64,000 nucleotides of DNA from Chalara sp. BL73 (lineage: Eukaryota > Ascomycota > Leotiomycetes > Helotiales): NCBI GenBank assembly GCA_918026815.1, contig CAKJVC010000099.1:1-64000 (forward strand), given 5' to 3'. Below the pieces are notes generated by a model. It was given only the letters and a program-made list of their open reading frames with translations. It ran no database searches and had not been told where the DNA came from. A program made the position numbers and the translations under genes. Shown here in pieces: positions 33,943-45,043 of this stretch; the first letter of the stretch is position 1; each line of letters begins with the position of its first letter.

Positions 33943-34062
33943 TATATCACATATAAGACTAGATCCCAATAACAAGTATGCTACTGAAGAATACTATTTG
34001 AGTTGAGCACGAAGCTCCTATCTGCTAGGAAAGCTATCTACTTATATAGGGTCTTCGTGGGG
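33943..34062 (-). repeat. LTR C family copy, part 1 (split by LINE)
   Basis: Reverse complement of roughly 8217-8335, including the TATA region (ATATAGGGTCTTCG here). It is continued at 39559-39699 on the other side of the LINE. The 11-bp TCTTCGTGGGG at 34052-34062 is one copy of the LINE target duplication. Confidence 0.85.
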
Positions 34063-34383
34063 TAGTAGTAGTAGTAGTTTATTGCGCCCGGCTAAGCCTA
34101 AAGGGCCCTATTCTATATTACATAATACGCTTCCTTCGGTGTTTCTAATGCCTCCTGAAGCCCATACAGAACTGCTTCTATTTATGTTTTCCGATTTCAG
34201 TAACACATATTCCACGTGGTCTCGTGCGTAGTTAGTGGCAAGTTAACTTGAAGTTCATTCCTCCAAGTGTTCAATGTCCTATTGTCGGCGACTGAAGCGA
34301 GACCTGCTGGGGACACGAGGTGATAAGGGGTTAGTCGGGATAAAAGAAAGAAATGGGATTTCCTATTGTAGGAAGTTAGTTGC

Positions 34384-37300
34384 CTACTCTACTTCCATGT
34401 CCAGTCGTCTTGTGGCTATGGCGAACTTGATCGTTGCTCGAACCGCGTCTATATTTGGTGTCCATGTCTCTGGGTCAGATGGAGCTTTCCCCCCAAGATG
34501 GAAGGAGAGGTTGCCTCTTCTAGTGTCTGTCTGTGCTAGCATTTGCGTTCGGTGTGCGTCCCATCTCGTGCATCGGAAAAGGAAGTGCTTGACAGTTTCT
34601 GTTGCCTGTCCGCAGGCACACTGGTCAGATTCCGCTGCTCCAATCCGGTGAAGATATCCGTTCAGTCGTGCCATTCCTGTACGGAGCTGTGCTAATACGC
34701 TCGCTTCTCTCCGCTTGAGACCGTCGTATAGGGTACGAGTATGTTTTCCTGGCAGTGCGGTGTCTATTTCTCTGGAATACTTTCCCACCTCGTCTGGTAG
34801 TGTCCTTATTGCCTTTTCTGCTTTTCCCCTGTTGATAGTTGTAGATTTGGCTTGGTAGCACTGCCCTTGTGGTGTTCGGTCTGGCTCGGTAGCCTGTCGT
34901 GCGGCTTCCTTTGCTCTCCTGCCGAGCTCGAAGCTCTCCTGAGACGGGATCCATATCATCGAGATAGAATTGCCTCCTTTTCTCAGCGCAGACGCTACCT
35001 CGTAAATCTCTTTAATGCTGGTTTGTCCTGATTGATGTCTTGGTTGGCTCGTTGCTAGCAGGGCTCCCTGGTTGTTTGAAATAATCGTGATCTGTCTTCC
35101 CACCAGATGTAGCGGTAGGCGCTTCATTGCCATCGCTATCGCGGCGAGTTCAGCCGTGTACGGGTTCTGCTCCGTTCTTGCTCCCAGCGTGACCGAGTAT
35201 GCACTCGGTTCTCTACCTGTTACAATGCCGAGAGTGTCGTGGATGGCTCCTCCCATCCCCACTATCCTCTTTCTCGCGGACGAGCTTGTCGCAATCCGAA
35301 TACCGCAGATAGTGTTCGCAATGTTGGTAGTCTCCTCCGTTCCGAAGTCGATTGTAGCGGGGAGCCGTTCCTCCCACGGAGCGATTACATAAGGCTGAAT
35401 AACCTCCATCTTATTTGTTGGCATGTTTTGATGCGCACAAGCTATCTTTTGCAATGGTGACGTGAATCTCCGGAGTGCTCTGGTGTTTAGCTTCGATATT
35501 GGATTCGTTTCGGGCAGCGTGCGGATGTTGACCCACACTTTCGTAGCCCTCTCTGCAAACCGCTCGCTCACTGTACGTATGCTGGCCTCGGCTTCTGCAA
35601 CTGCGGTGGCGACGGTTCGGAAAGCTCCTGTGACGGCCTGTGCTCCGATTCTTTGTATTCGGTTCATTAAGGCCATGCCCTTGTGCCCGCAAGCATGCAT
35701 CCACACATTTGAAGCGTAGTCCACGACTGGCGCTACCGTCGCTCCAAACAACTGCCTTGCAGTTGAGGGAGAGACCAGCCGTAGTCGTTTTAATGCCATC
35801 GCGGCAAGAAGGCCCTTGGTTGTTGCTTTCCCGATGTGCTGTACATACCGGAGTCCGGAGTCCATAACGACTCCTAAGATCTTGGTCGCCTCCTTTGGTG
35901 CGATTGCCTCACCTTTGATAGTGAACGGTCTGGTACTGATTCGGTCATGCCGTCTAGTGAAATGAATGATTGCTGTCTTCTTGCCTTCGAACGTGGCTCC
36001 GCTCCGCCTTTCCCAGTCCATTGCTTTGTCGATGATAGCTTGAATCCCTTCTCGGTTCACATCCGCTGATGACCCTGTAACCCACGCGTTATAGTCGTCC
36101 ACAAATGCTATTGATCCCCCATTTGCATTCAGTTTGTGTTGAACTAGGTCGGCATTGAAGAAGAGGAACAGGATTGGCGACAGTGGTGACCCTTGCGGTA
36201 GGCCTGCTTGTGGCAGTGGCTGCTGTTGAGACGTGTGGCCATTGACTAGTATGGTTGCGGTGCGTTCTGAGCAAAAAGCATCAATCCACCGTACTAGGGC
36301 CGGTGGGATGCCTCTCGCTGCGAGTCTCTGCAACAGCCTGTCCTTGTACACTCCATTGTATGCGCCCTTCACGTCGAAGCTAACCAAGCTCAGGACCTTC
36401 TTTGATCTCCATGCATTATAGATGTGTTCTTGCAACAGCAAAAGTGCCTGTTCAGCAGAGCGCTTCTTTCTGGCCCCGAAGTGATTCGTGGGGAGCAGAC
36501 CAAAGGTCTCTACTGCGTGCGATATTCTCTCAGCAATCACCGATTCTAGTGTTTTCCCCAGTGTGGAGAGCAGCGAGATCGGCCTCCATGATTCTGCAAC
36601 CGTGTAATCACCTTTGTTTGGCTTCTTCAGCGGTATGATCTTGGCATTTCTCCATTGTGTAGGGAGTTCCCCTTCGTCCAACGACGTCTGAAAGAGGAGC
36701 AACACCCTGTCCTTGACCACTGGCCATACCTGCTTCCATACCATGGCTGGTAACCCATCCTCTCCTGGCGCCTTCCGTGGCTTCGCCGCGAACATCCTCC
36801 GTTCGACTTCTTCCATGGTCAGGGGGAGGCATCGACACTGCGGTTCGCTGTGGTCGTGGTCCTTCATCTTCTATCCTCTCCGGCAGTGGGGGAAAGAACA
36901 CCGACAGCAGTTCCTCTGCTTGTTCAGTTTTGTTTTTCGTGGTGGATCCGTCTCTTCTCGTTAGCGGCGGTATCTTGTCAAATGCTGAACTGCCACGAGG
37001 ATCTAGGTATTTTGCCGCTTGCCAGATGTTTGTGTCATCTGCGAGGAAGTCCTCCCAGTGCGCCTTTTTCTGTCTCCGGACAGCATCATGGTATTCCTTA
37101 GCAGCTTCATTTGCTTGCTGTTCTAGTTCAGGAAACATGCGACCCAACCGTCGTTGCGTTCTAGCCTGGTTCCTCCAGTACGTATAGACTCGCCGCAGCT
37201 GTGTGAGATCTGTTGTCCACCATCTCTTCGCGTATGGTGAAGGTTTAGCCTTTGGGGTGAGTGCATGGACTGCCTCCAGCACCGCGGTCATCAACCCATC

Positions 37301-38146
37301 TGCCTGTTGCTGTACACTGCCACCAAATGGAACGAAGCGAAGATTGGTAGTAATCCTGCCTTTTATGTCGGTCCACGGCGCATTTTTGAAAAGTAGCCTT
37401 GTTTCAACAGCTCGTTCCGGCGTCGCGACGTCGAACGTTGTCTGAATTGCTCTGTGATCGGATCCATGCTCGGTCGTGTGGACTGTACACTTCACCACTG
37501 ATGTTGCCAATTCCTCGGAAGCCAGTACCAGATCAATTGTTGACTCATGATTCCCCCGTTGCCACGTCTTCGTTCCTCTCGAGAGCAAGCTGTGTAGGGC
37601 ATGCTCACTCATGAGGTTGATGATCGGGTCGGCCTCTCCTTGCCTTTCCCCTGAGACGTCCTCTCCTCCCCATAATTGATCGTGCCGGTTGAAATCCCCG
37701 GCAAGTACCACATCCACGCGGGTGCCAATCTTGCTGCGTGTATCTCTTATTACCTGGTGTAATTCGCATATCGCAACCCTCAGTGCCTCTGCATCCTGCG
37801 GTTCAACGTAGACTGACACTACCAGTATCGACCGGTCTGGGAGTCGCAATACCGCTGCCGTGAGGTCCGATGATTGTATTGGCACCTGTTCTGCTTCGAT
37901 ATCCTTCCGAATCCAGAGCATGCTTCGAACCGCCCACCTTTCCACACGTTGGACTGTGGGTACTATTTTGATCCAGTTTGGGTGTCCCATAGCGGCTGTC
38001 ACCAAAGTGCCGTCGATGATCCTCGCATATGGTTCAGATATCGCCAACACTCCACAATCCTTCAATTGCTCATCACTCATTAAACTGTGTTGCACCTCTC
38101 GCTGCTTCCGGACATTCAATTGGAGTATTTGAAAGGTTTTACGCAT
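34384..38146 (-). pseudogene. LINE ORF2 (endonuclease, reverse transcriptase, RNase H), copy 1, one frameshift
   Basis: Starts at ATG 38146, overlapping ORF1 by 8 nt, which suggests stop-restart translation. Apurinic-type endonuclease: LQLNVRKQ, ISEPYA, VLAGDFNRHD, GSDHRA. Reverse transcriptase: SFDVKGAYNGV, GLPQGSPLSP and the catalytic FVDD in SIAFVDDYNA. The C-terminal RNase H region has TAELAAIAMAMKRL and ISNNQGALLA, with Asn where Asp is usual. A Cys/His-rich end (CACGQATETVKHFLFRC) follows. The frame breaks at 36822-36826, where copy 1 has one extra C (on its coding strand) in a C-run compared with copy 2. Otherwise the frame is open from 38146 to the stop at 34384. If translated without this base it would be about 1,250 residues. 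Confidence 0.92.
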
Positions 38147-39509
38147 CCCGGGAGCGGTGGCGTGTTCCGCAGTTCCCGCTGAGCGATTCGTGTGGCCCTC
38201 CGCATGTAACACACTTTGGTATTACTGCTTGACATTCACTGTGGTGGTGTCCTACTTGAGCACACTTGGCACAGACTTGCGGTTGCGTGCATGAGTACGC
38301 TTTGTGCCCGATTTCCTGACATCGATAGCATTTCTGTGGACCATATCGCGGCTCGAAAACCCTGGTGTAGGCTGACTCTCCTGCGGCATGGAAGTATTGG
38401 TCTTGTAACAGACGTGCTGCTTCGCTGCCTTTGGTGACATAGACCACCATTGAACCATAAGCTTTACCCGCGTCTTTCCTGCTGAGCCACCCGATCTTGG
38501 CTATGTGGACCCCGTTTTCCTCCCCAAGGACTTCGGCGGCGCCCGGTAAAATATTTCCGTCGTGATCGAGTATAGTTGTTCGATTGACATTGTCCACCTT
38601 GACCGGGTACAGTTGGTCTCGCAGCACTCGGACTCCCTCGGCCGCAGTTTTCTGGGCCGCTTCCTTGACCCGTTGGAGTTCAGCTTCGTCTCTGCATACA
38701 ATCTTGATGCGTTCCGTGTTCCTGGCGTCTCTGATCACCGCAGCGCAGCGCCAATTTGCTTGTCCTTCCACGGTGCGAATCTCCTCCTCAATTGCCTTCC
38801 GAACTGCCCCAGGTTGTGCCTTGCTTCTCTCTCCCTCCCCAACTCTAGACGTGTCAACCGTACAGTACAGCGTATCGGTCATTGTTGACGGCGTGGTGCG
38901 CAGGGAGGAGAGGGTTCGTACATTGCTGGGTAAGCTGTCTGGTGGCGTTCGGGCGACTTCTGCATACGATGGGGATGGGCTTGACGGTGCCTGGGCATTG
39001 GACAGCTGGGTCTGAATCTTTTCCGTCATATCTGTAACCTCTGCCTTAAGCTCTGCCTTAAGCTCTGCCTTAAGTGTTTCTATCTGCTCCGTGAAGGTCC
39101 GCGTTATGGTTTTGATCTGGGTCACGTGCTCCTTCTTCTGTTCCTCCACTGCTTTCAACAGCGACTTGACCAAGTCAGTGAGCACTTTGATCTGCATATT
39201 TACGCTTGCATTCGCTTTTTCGTGCACCGGCTGGTTCGGGGTCGCTGCCGCTGCTGCAGGACGTTCTCCTGCCTTCGCGGCGAGGGCCTTAACCTTCGTC
39301 GCTACACTTTGTTCCTTGGGATGCGCGCCGATCCCCGTTCGTCTAGTTTGCAATGGAATGGGACCTTCCTCAATTACTTCAATCGTGTCCTCTATATCGC
39401 TTGACACCGCTCTAGATCTTCTCTTGCTCCATTCTGATGCCTTCGACGTCTGGACGCGTTCCCGGCTCGACTGACGCGTCACGGCCTCCATGTTCTCCTT
39501 CCTCCACAC
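38139..39509 (-). CDS. LINE ORF1 (Gag-like, CCHC zinc knuckles), copy 1
   Basis: A 456-residue RNA-binding protein that packages the element RNA. The N-terminal part is basic and low-complexity. A coiled-coil region with the tandem KAELKAELKAEVTDM lies near residues 165-185. The C-terminus has three Cys-rich knuckles: CYRCQEIGHKAYSC, CAKCAQVGHHHSEC and CVTCGGPHESLSGNC. Start is ATG 39509; a second in-frame ATG six codons later (39491) is equally possible. Its stop codon overlaps the ORF2 start as ATGCGTAA (38146-38139). It is complete. Confidence 0.9.
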   Translation of the reverse strand: MWRKENMEAVTRQSSRERVQTSKASEWSKRRSRAVSSDIEDTIEVIEEGPIPLQTRRTGIGAHPKEQSVATKVKALAAKAGERPAAAAATPNQPVHEKANASVNMQIKVLTDLVKSLLKAVEEQKKEHVTQIKTITRTFTEQIETLKAELKAELKAEVTDMTEKIQTQLSNAQAPSSPSPSYAEVARTPPDSLPSNVRTLSSLRTTPSTMTDTLYCTVDTSRVGEGERSKAQPGAVRKAIEEEIRTVEGQANWRCAAVIRDARNTERIKIVCRDEAELQRVKEAAQKTAAEGVRVLRDQLYPVKVDNVNRTTILDHDGNILPGAAEVLGEENGVHIAKIGWLSRKDAGKAYGSMVVYVTKGSEAARLLQDQYFHAAGESAYTRVFEPRYGPQKCYRCQEIGHKAYSCTQPQVCAKCAQVGHHHSECQAVIPKCVTCGGPHESLSGNCGTRHRSRDA

Positions 39510-39558
39510 AACTACCGATTCTCACTAATATGATTGCTGGCTGCCCTCAAAGGCCTTC

Positions 39559-39699
39559 TCTTCGTGGGGTTGGATCATTGCAGATGCCATGATCTAATAT
39601 CCATCACGTGACCTTCCCACCCCAGGGATTCTCTGTGTAAGCCAAGCTTACCGAGCCTCAGGCCCCTAAGGCATAAGTCTGTTAGCGATGCGCGTAACA
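39559..39699 (-). repeat. LTR C family copy, part 2
   Basis: Reverse complement of about 8095-8222, ending GCGCGTAACA at 39699. With part 1 it forms a single LTR broken by the LINE. Several substitutions relative to 8095-8410 show that it is the older or more diverged copy. Confidence 0.85.
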
Positions 39700-39719
39700 C
39701 TTGTAGTGGACGATGATCA

Positions 39720-40110
39720 GCCCTCTGTCTCGACTCTCTACGTTTTGGATTCGCTGAGGATGACAGGTCTGCCCAGGCAAGGACCAAAAACTTCAAAACT
39801 CTTTGCCAGCACCTCCAAACTCAGACTCATTTCGGCTCTATGGCGATGATTTTCGTCCAGGAAATATACTAAACGAAGTTGTTTCCGTCATTGAGTAGAA
39901 ATTCAGATATACCGCACCTACACAGTTCGTTCTCGATCCTCCGTGGTGGTTACTACTTGACACCCCAGAAATCTGGGATGCTGGTATCGACGATTGGGTA
40001 AAAATTTATGAGCTTCGACTATGAGCATTCTGTCGGCCTGCAACATCAGGTGCCGCGGCACCGCACTTAGTCTCACAGTCAGGAACGGGAAGTACATCTG
40101 CCGGGTGGCC
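39720..40110 (+). pseudogene. Phosphotransferase (APH/choline-kinase fold) gene relic
   Basis: Plus-strand frame contains FRLYGDDFRPGNIL, matching the catalytic loop of fungal APH-family proteins, then VIE-stop-KF where V-I-D-W-E-F is usual, then YTAPTQFVLDPPWWLLLDTP and GIDDWVKIYELRL. The loop His is replaced by Tyr, and an in-frame TAG lies in the metal-binding motif. The N-terminal lobe is absent, apparently cut at the LTR C boundary. It is therefore a fragment. Confidence 0.7.
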
Positions 40111-40490
40111 ATTAAATGGGACGTAAACGTATCTGTAACCTCGCCAACGATACGCTTAAGCTTTTCGAGTTGATCGTCCGACTCCTTTTGACCGCGTCTT
40201 TTTCAGCCAAAACATCATAACATCTGAAGTGCAACATCTCACCAACACATTGCAGAAGATGTAGGCTAAATTTGGCCTTAAACCGACCGAGTCCAGAGGC
40301 AGCTAGTTCTGGAGTACTCGTCTTGCATGTCTACCACGGGAATCATTCTGAGTGACCAGTTCTGCAGACCCGAAAGATGCCTGCTTCGATTTCATCATAT
40401 CCTACATATCGTACAAGTCTCACGAAAACCTTTTGAAGCCAACAAAAGCGGGTAATGATGCTACGGCCTATCATTTGCCTCATGCATTTG
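40111..40490. other. Intergenic, no gene recognised
   Basis: Spacer between the APH relic and the 3' end of the FunK1 gene. Nothing else supported. Confidence 0.5.
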
Positions 40491-40491
40491 C

Positions 40492-43063
40492 CTATCCCTC
40501 CAGAGAGCCAATTGCCCTATTGAACGCGTTGATCATTCCATCGTACATAATACCATTGTCCCGGAATGTTCCCGTAAATATTGCACCATCCCTGATTGGA
40601 AAGAGAACACTTCGAAGGTCTCGAGCCAGCGGCTTCAACGCTTCGAATTCTGGTGCGAATTGTGCGAGAACGTTCTCAAACCGATTCTTGTCCATATCGC
40701 CCACTTTGTTGCGGGCAATTTGCGTGTATGTTCCAGTGTACCAATCTCTGAGCCTGCTTATTGCTGCTTGCCTCATCCGCTTCTTGGTCCTCGGTTTATC
40801 TTCCCCCTTGTCATTGCCATATCGAATGCACATCCAAATGAAAACATAAAGAAATGACTCGAGATCGTGGCGATAGGTATGGCCCTTGCCTTCGAGAACC
40901 TCAATTGCCATAAACTGCATGGTACCAGTCCGGTGACTGGCTCCACTCGGTAGACTGTCCAACTCCTTAGCCAAATCCAAGTCAATCAACAGCCCTTTAG
41001 GGTCTCCTTCGACGGCAGCCTCAGTGATGATGATGTTGTTCTCTGAAATGTCCCGGTGAAGAATCTTGCCATCCTCAAGAAGCGATTTGTGACCGTTGAT
41101 AGCATCACGTAGTGCCTCCAGAAGCTCTGTAACTGAGCGATATGAGGCCAGTGGCCGGCCAGCTGGGGAGACTACTAAGCAGCAGTGTATCCGGTTACCG
41201 AACGTCTCACTCTCATCGCCTGCCAGGCTATCGGGTTCGGCTTCCTGGATACTGTGAGGGTCCGTGGTATCAGGCTCGCAATTGTTTGTGTCCGCAGTTT
41301 TCACGTTGGCTACACCAGACCGGCTGTTACTCGATTTCGACCTCTTCGCTCTTCCCTCAATCAAGCCCTCGTCTCTTTGTCTCTTTTGCCCAGAAGATGA
41401 GAGTGGGGTACTGTTTGTGTTGATCCCCAGACCCGTCAAGCGTGTGGCGCTGCTTCTTGACCTTACGAGGCTTCTTGTTCTCGAATACGCCCGGCTGGAT
41501 TCCGTACTACCAGCAACCCAAGACGCCTTGCTCGAGAGCTTCCGTGGTGCCCCAAATTCCATGGCTTGCCGTAAATGTGAGATGGTGTCCGGATCGCCGT
41601 CAATGGTAATCTGCTCATGTTTGAACCACTCGGCAATGCCTGTGACCCCTCTGTCCTTAGCCAATTTCAATAACCTGCCCTCCCGTTGCCTTTTGTCAGA
41701 CGGCCAAGCGAACTTCACCACGTACTCCCAGACCGTTGATTCATGTCTCCTTCCTCGGTAGCAAGTTGTTCCCCTGCACACTATTGCCTTTTGCGAGGCG
41801 ATTGGTGTGACTTCCAAGTAGATCCTCACATCTCGTGCGACGATGTACTTGCCGTTCCTATCACGCTTAATGAATGTGTTCAATCCCAGTTCCGCATCCG
41901 TCATCAGCGCATAGCCAGCGATGACTTTGACGAACCGCTCTGGCTCTTGGTGAATATCGAACTTCTCGGAGTTGTATGCTCCAGACCTGTCGAATATCCA
42001 AAGCCGCATCAGACTTCCACAGATCGTAAAACCAGGCACGAATCGTCGATCCGGTTGACTTCCAAACACTTCCCGTGCATATCCGGCCAACTGTATGAGT
42101 GTTTTTGAAGAACTGTCCTCATCGAAATTCTGTTTGTGTTCCCCAATGACGAGTACATTTGACCAGTCGTGCTCGCCGTCCGGCAAGGCAGCGTCGGCGG
42201 GAGTGAGGAAAATGTCAAGCTTGCGATCAGCCTCCGAGCCCCTCAACACTTTGTTCGCTAACGTGTAGTATCTGCGACCTAGTCCTCCGAAAACAGTATC
42301 CTGGAGCTTCATGAACCACTCAAAAAAAGGACCTTGAAGTGAAGGCTCTGGCCATCCCTTCCAGCGACCCTCTGCATACTGGGATCTTGACACTTCATAG
42401 ATATTCCTCGCGTTGTTCATCCAGGACTTCCCTTCGAAGTATCGCTCGTAGAAGCCCCCGACATTGTCGAAGACTCGCCCTGTGAGCTCCTCGCGGATTC
42501 GCTGGTCAACTTCGTCGTGTGTCTGCTCGATTCCTCTCTGAGATGCTGAGCTGGATCGCAGTGGGGTTTCGAAGACGGTATTCTCGAAGGCAGTCGGAGG
42601 CGTTACTTGTTTCGGGCTTGTGAGTGCAACCAGGTCGAACGCGGCACGCCATATCTCCACGTCAGGCGCGTTGTTGACAACCAGTCCCACTAGAGGGATC
42701 GTTGACTTGATGTTGAAATCGCTGGAGCCAACTTTATATCCAAGGTTGAATAGATCCGCACGAAGACGAGTTTTGCGATCAATCTGCGAACAAAGGAGGC
42801 GAGCGGCGGGAAGAGTCTGCAAAGCCACAATAAGATCAAGGACTAGATCTTTACTACCTACATAATCTTACGTTAACATGGAAACTAGCCTCCGGGAATT
42901 TGAGTTAACCTAAACTAGAGTCTGCTGAAAGGACGGCCTCTACAGCACTAGATGATTCGACGCCGAGACGCGCCCGGGATGATTCAAACTGGTGACGAAA
43001 AGCAACCAATCCCTCTTTGATGGGATTGCAATTGATTATATCCTCTTCTATGGCGGCCGCCAT
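40492..43063 (-). CDS. FunK1-family protein kinase, two exons, intact
   Basis: Fungus-specific kinase family, often expanded and of unknown substrate. The first frame alone lacks an ATG; the start is recovered at ATG 43063 in exon 1 (43063-42910), joined through a 52-nt GT-AG intron (42909-42858) to exon 2 (42857-40492). The total is 2520 nt, 839 residues, no stop or frameshift. The N-terminal half includes LVIGEHKQ and the FunK1 pattern RRFVPGFTICGSLMRLWIFD. A Ser/Arg-rich linker (RSLVRSRSS; KRQRDEGLIEGRAKRSK, a probable nuclear localisation signal) precedes the C-lobe. Catalytic loop ILHRDISENNIII is at about residue 652, LIDLDLAKEL (D-L-D in place of D-F-G, usual in this family) at about 677, then RTGTMQFMAIEVL and HDLESFLYV. 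The catalytic Asp, Asn and metal-binding Asp are all present, so activity is plausible. Confidence 0.92.
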
Positions 43064-44530
43064 GGTGAGGAAGATCGTGACGCCGACCGGAGATGAGGGT
43101 AGGAGGGTGGTGCGATCTCAGAGGAGAATTGAAGAACTGGAAGAATGTAACGAGATTCGCGCTGAGCCGTGATGCCTGAGGCCGAACGCAAATGACACCC
43201 GGGCATTCGAAACATCAATCAAAATTTTCAAAATTTGCAGCACCAAACCACATGGGTGCCAGCCTGCGGTTCACACGAAGCCTTCAAAATTGAAGGAAGT
43301 AGTAGAATTTACGGTATCGATATTAGAACAATTTGTTGATCAGTGCATGTCGGTGTAATCAACAAAGTTTCAGGTATGACACTGACAGTAAGTGGATCTC
43401 TCGGTCGAAATACTCGAGTTCCCGGGTCTGTGCGCACCCCGGGTAAATGCGCACAGTGCTGGCACCAATAAAATCTTATCCAATACGAACCAATAAATAT
43501 CGGTTATTGGCAATATTGCCGATATTGCAATAATATTGCAATATTTCTTGGTATTCAAAGATTTCAGTATTTTTTTTGAAATCATCTCTTTTTCTCTAAA
43601 ATATTGTATAATATATCTTTGGGAAGTTCAGAAATTGAAGAATTTAAAATATCAATTAAAGTTACCTCAAATGCTGTCGTGGGAATTGTGAATGCGATAG
43701 GCCCAAAGCTTCATCCGAAATCTCACTCAGATTTGCGTGAGGTTAGCAGCACTGCCTGTCGCCGGTGGAGTCGTAATCTGCCAAGTGACTAGGCCAGTGA
43801 ATTGGCATTGATCTCAATAGCTGATCCGGCGGCCATTGTTGAAGTTGAAAATAGTCACGTGACTGGAACATGACCATTGTTAGGAATAGGCTTGGTTCCT
43901 TCCTAAGCTTTATATATAAATCTTTGATTGGGCTTTCAGAAGAATCAAGGGTTTGGATCTCAATACCCGTCCATCAATCAAGCAGCGTTCCTCCGTATCG
44001 CCATGAGCCATGCATGGCCACTCCATGTTCTAAGGACGTTGCTCGAACTTACAATGTGCCTCGCAAAACATGATAATACCGAACAAACTACTAACATTCC
44101 TCCCACGGCGCTTAAAGGACATCCGTCGTCTTAGTTCAGCGTCGAGGATCGATTGCGGTGGATACAACACCGCTAGACTAAGCTGGAAGAAGATAAAGTG
44201 TACTCGTTACTAAGCATTCTCGACGTCTACATACTCCCTATACAAAGTTTTCCACTATTTTGGGGAGGCCGCCCACTAGTTGAAGTCGCACAATGTCTAC
44301 GAGCTCTTTCATGACTTATCCCAACATCGTCTCTGGGTCTTCAAAAGTACACGATAGCACATCTGCAGCTCGAATATAGGATTGAACGGATGGTACACGA
44401 GAATACCGAGCTCGACAACTGACCTAATGTGCTTTCTTCTCTTAACCACTCACTAAATATCCTCACCGCATTTTCCTTCCTCTACAGAATCCGCCAAATA
44501 GCATCAACATCCTCTTAGGCCCGTAGCATT
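43064..44530. other. Intergenic with a short dispersed repeat and AT-rich palindromes
   Basis: Contains one copy of a 43-bp repeat at 43250-43292. Near 43500-43545 short palindromic GCAATATTGC-like motifs cluster. Plus-strand frames just upstream of the ankyrin array (44140-44520) are protein-like but broken by stops and may be the older 5' part of that gene. Confidence 0.4.
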
Positions 44531-44534
44531 AAAT

Positions 44535-45043
44535 AAAAGCCACAACAAGGTCGTTAAGCTGCTGTTGAGCAATGGTGCTGATCCGAATGCGCAAGGAGGA
44601 TTCTATGGCAATGTTCTTCATGCGGCATCAACTAAAGGCTACGACAAGATTGTTGAGCTACTGCTGAGCAATGGTGCTGATCCGAATGTGCAAAGAGGAG
44701 TCTATGGCAATGCCCTTCAGGCGGCATCATATAAAGGTCACAACAAGATTGTTGAGCTACTGCTGAGCAATGGTGCTGATCCGAATGTGCAAAGAGGAGT
44801 CTATGGCAATGCCCTTCAGGCGGCATCATATAAAGGTCACAACAAGATTGTTGAGCTACTGCTGAGCAATGGTGCTGATCCGAATGCGCAAGGGGGAACC
44901 TATGACAATGCCCTTCAAGCGGCATCAGCTAAAGGCTACGGCAAGATCGTTGAGCTACTGTTGAGCAATGGTGCTGATCCGAATGCGCAAAAAGGAGTTT
45001 ATGGGTATGTCCTTCAAGCGGCATCAGTTAGGGCTGGCAATTG
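44535..45043 (+). pseudogene. Ankyrin-repeat array fragment with near-identical units
   Basis: About five 33-residue ankyrin units (core VELLLSNGADPNVQ ... YGNALQAAS) with 99-bp DNA period. Units 44661-44759 and 44760-44858 are identical base for base, so they duplicated very recently or are kept alike by gene conversion. This is typical of repeat domains of fungal NLR-type receptors under diversifying pressure. There is no start codon: the frame opens after a stop near 44505. The array is cut at its right end by the hAT element, after which the frame stops at 45043. No nucleotide-binding domain is visible upstream. Confidence 0.8.

Larger units (their letters stand above)
34063..39558 (-). 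mobile_element. Tad-like non-LTR retrotransposon (LINE), copy 1, nearly intact
   Basis: The 5496-bp element lies in reverse orientation inside an LTR C copy. Target duplication TCTTCGTGGGG is at 34052-34062 and 39559-39569. The 3' end (left) is a simple-repeat tail, (TAG)5 on the plus strand at 34063-34077, as in many Tad-clade elements. Two overlapping genes are present, ORF1 intact and ORF2 with a single frameshift. The 5' end starts GGCCTTTGAGGGCAGCC. A second copy lies in opposite orientation at 57896-63151, making 5-kb inverted arms about 18 kb apart. Confidence 0.95.
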
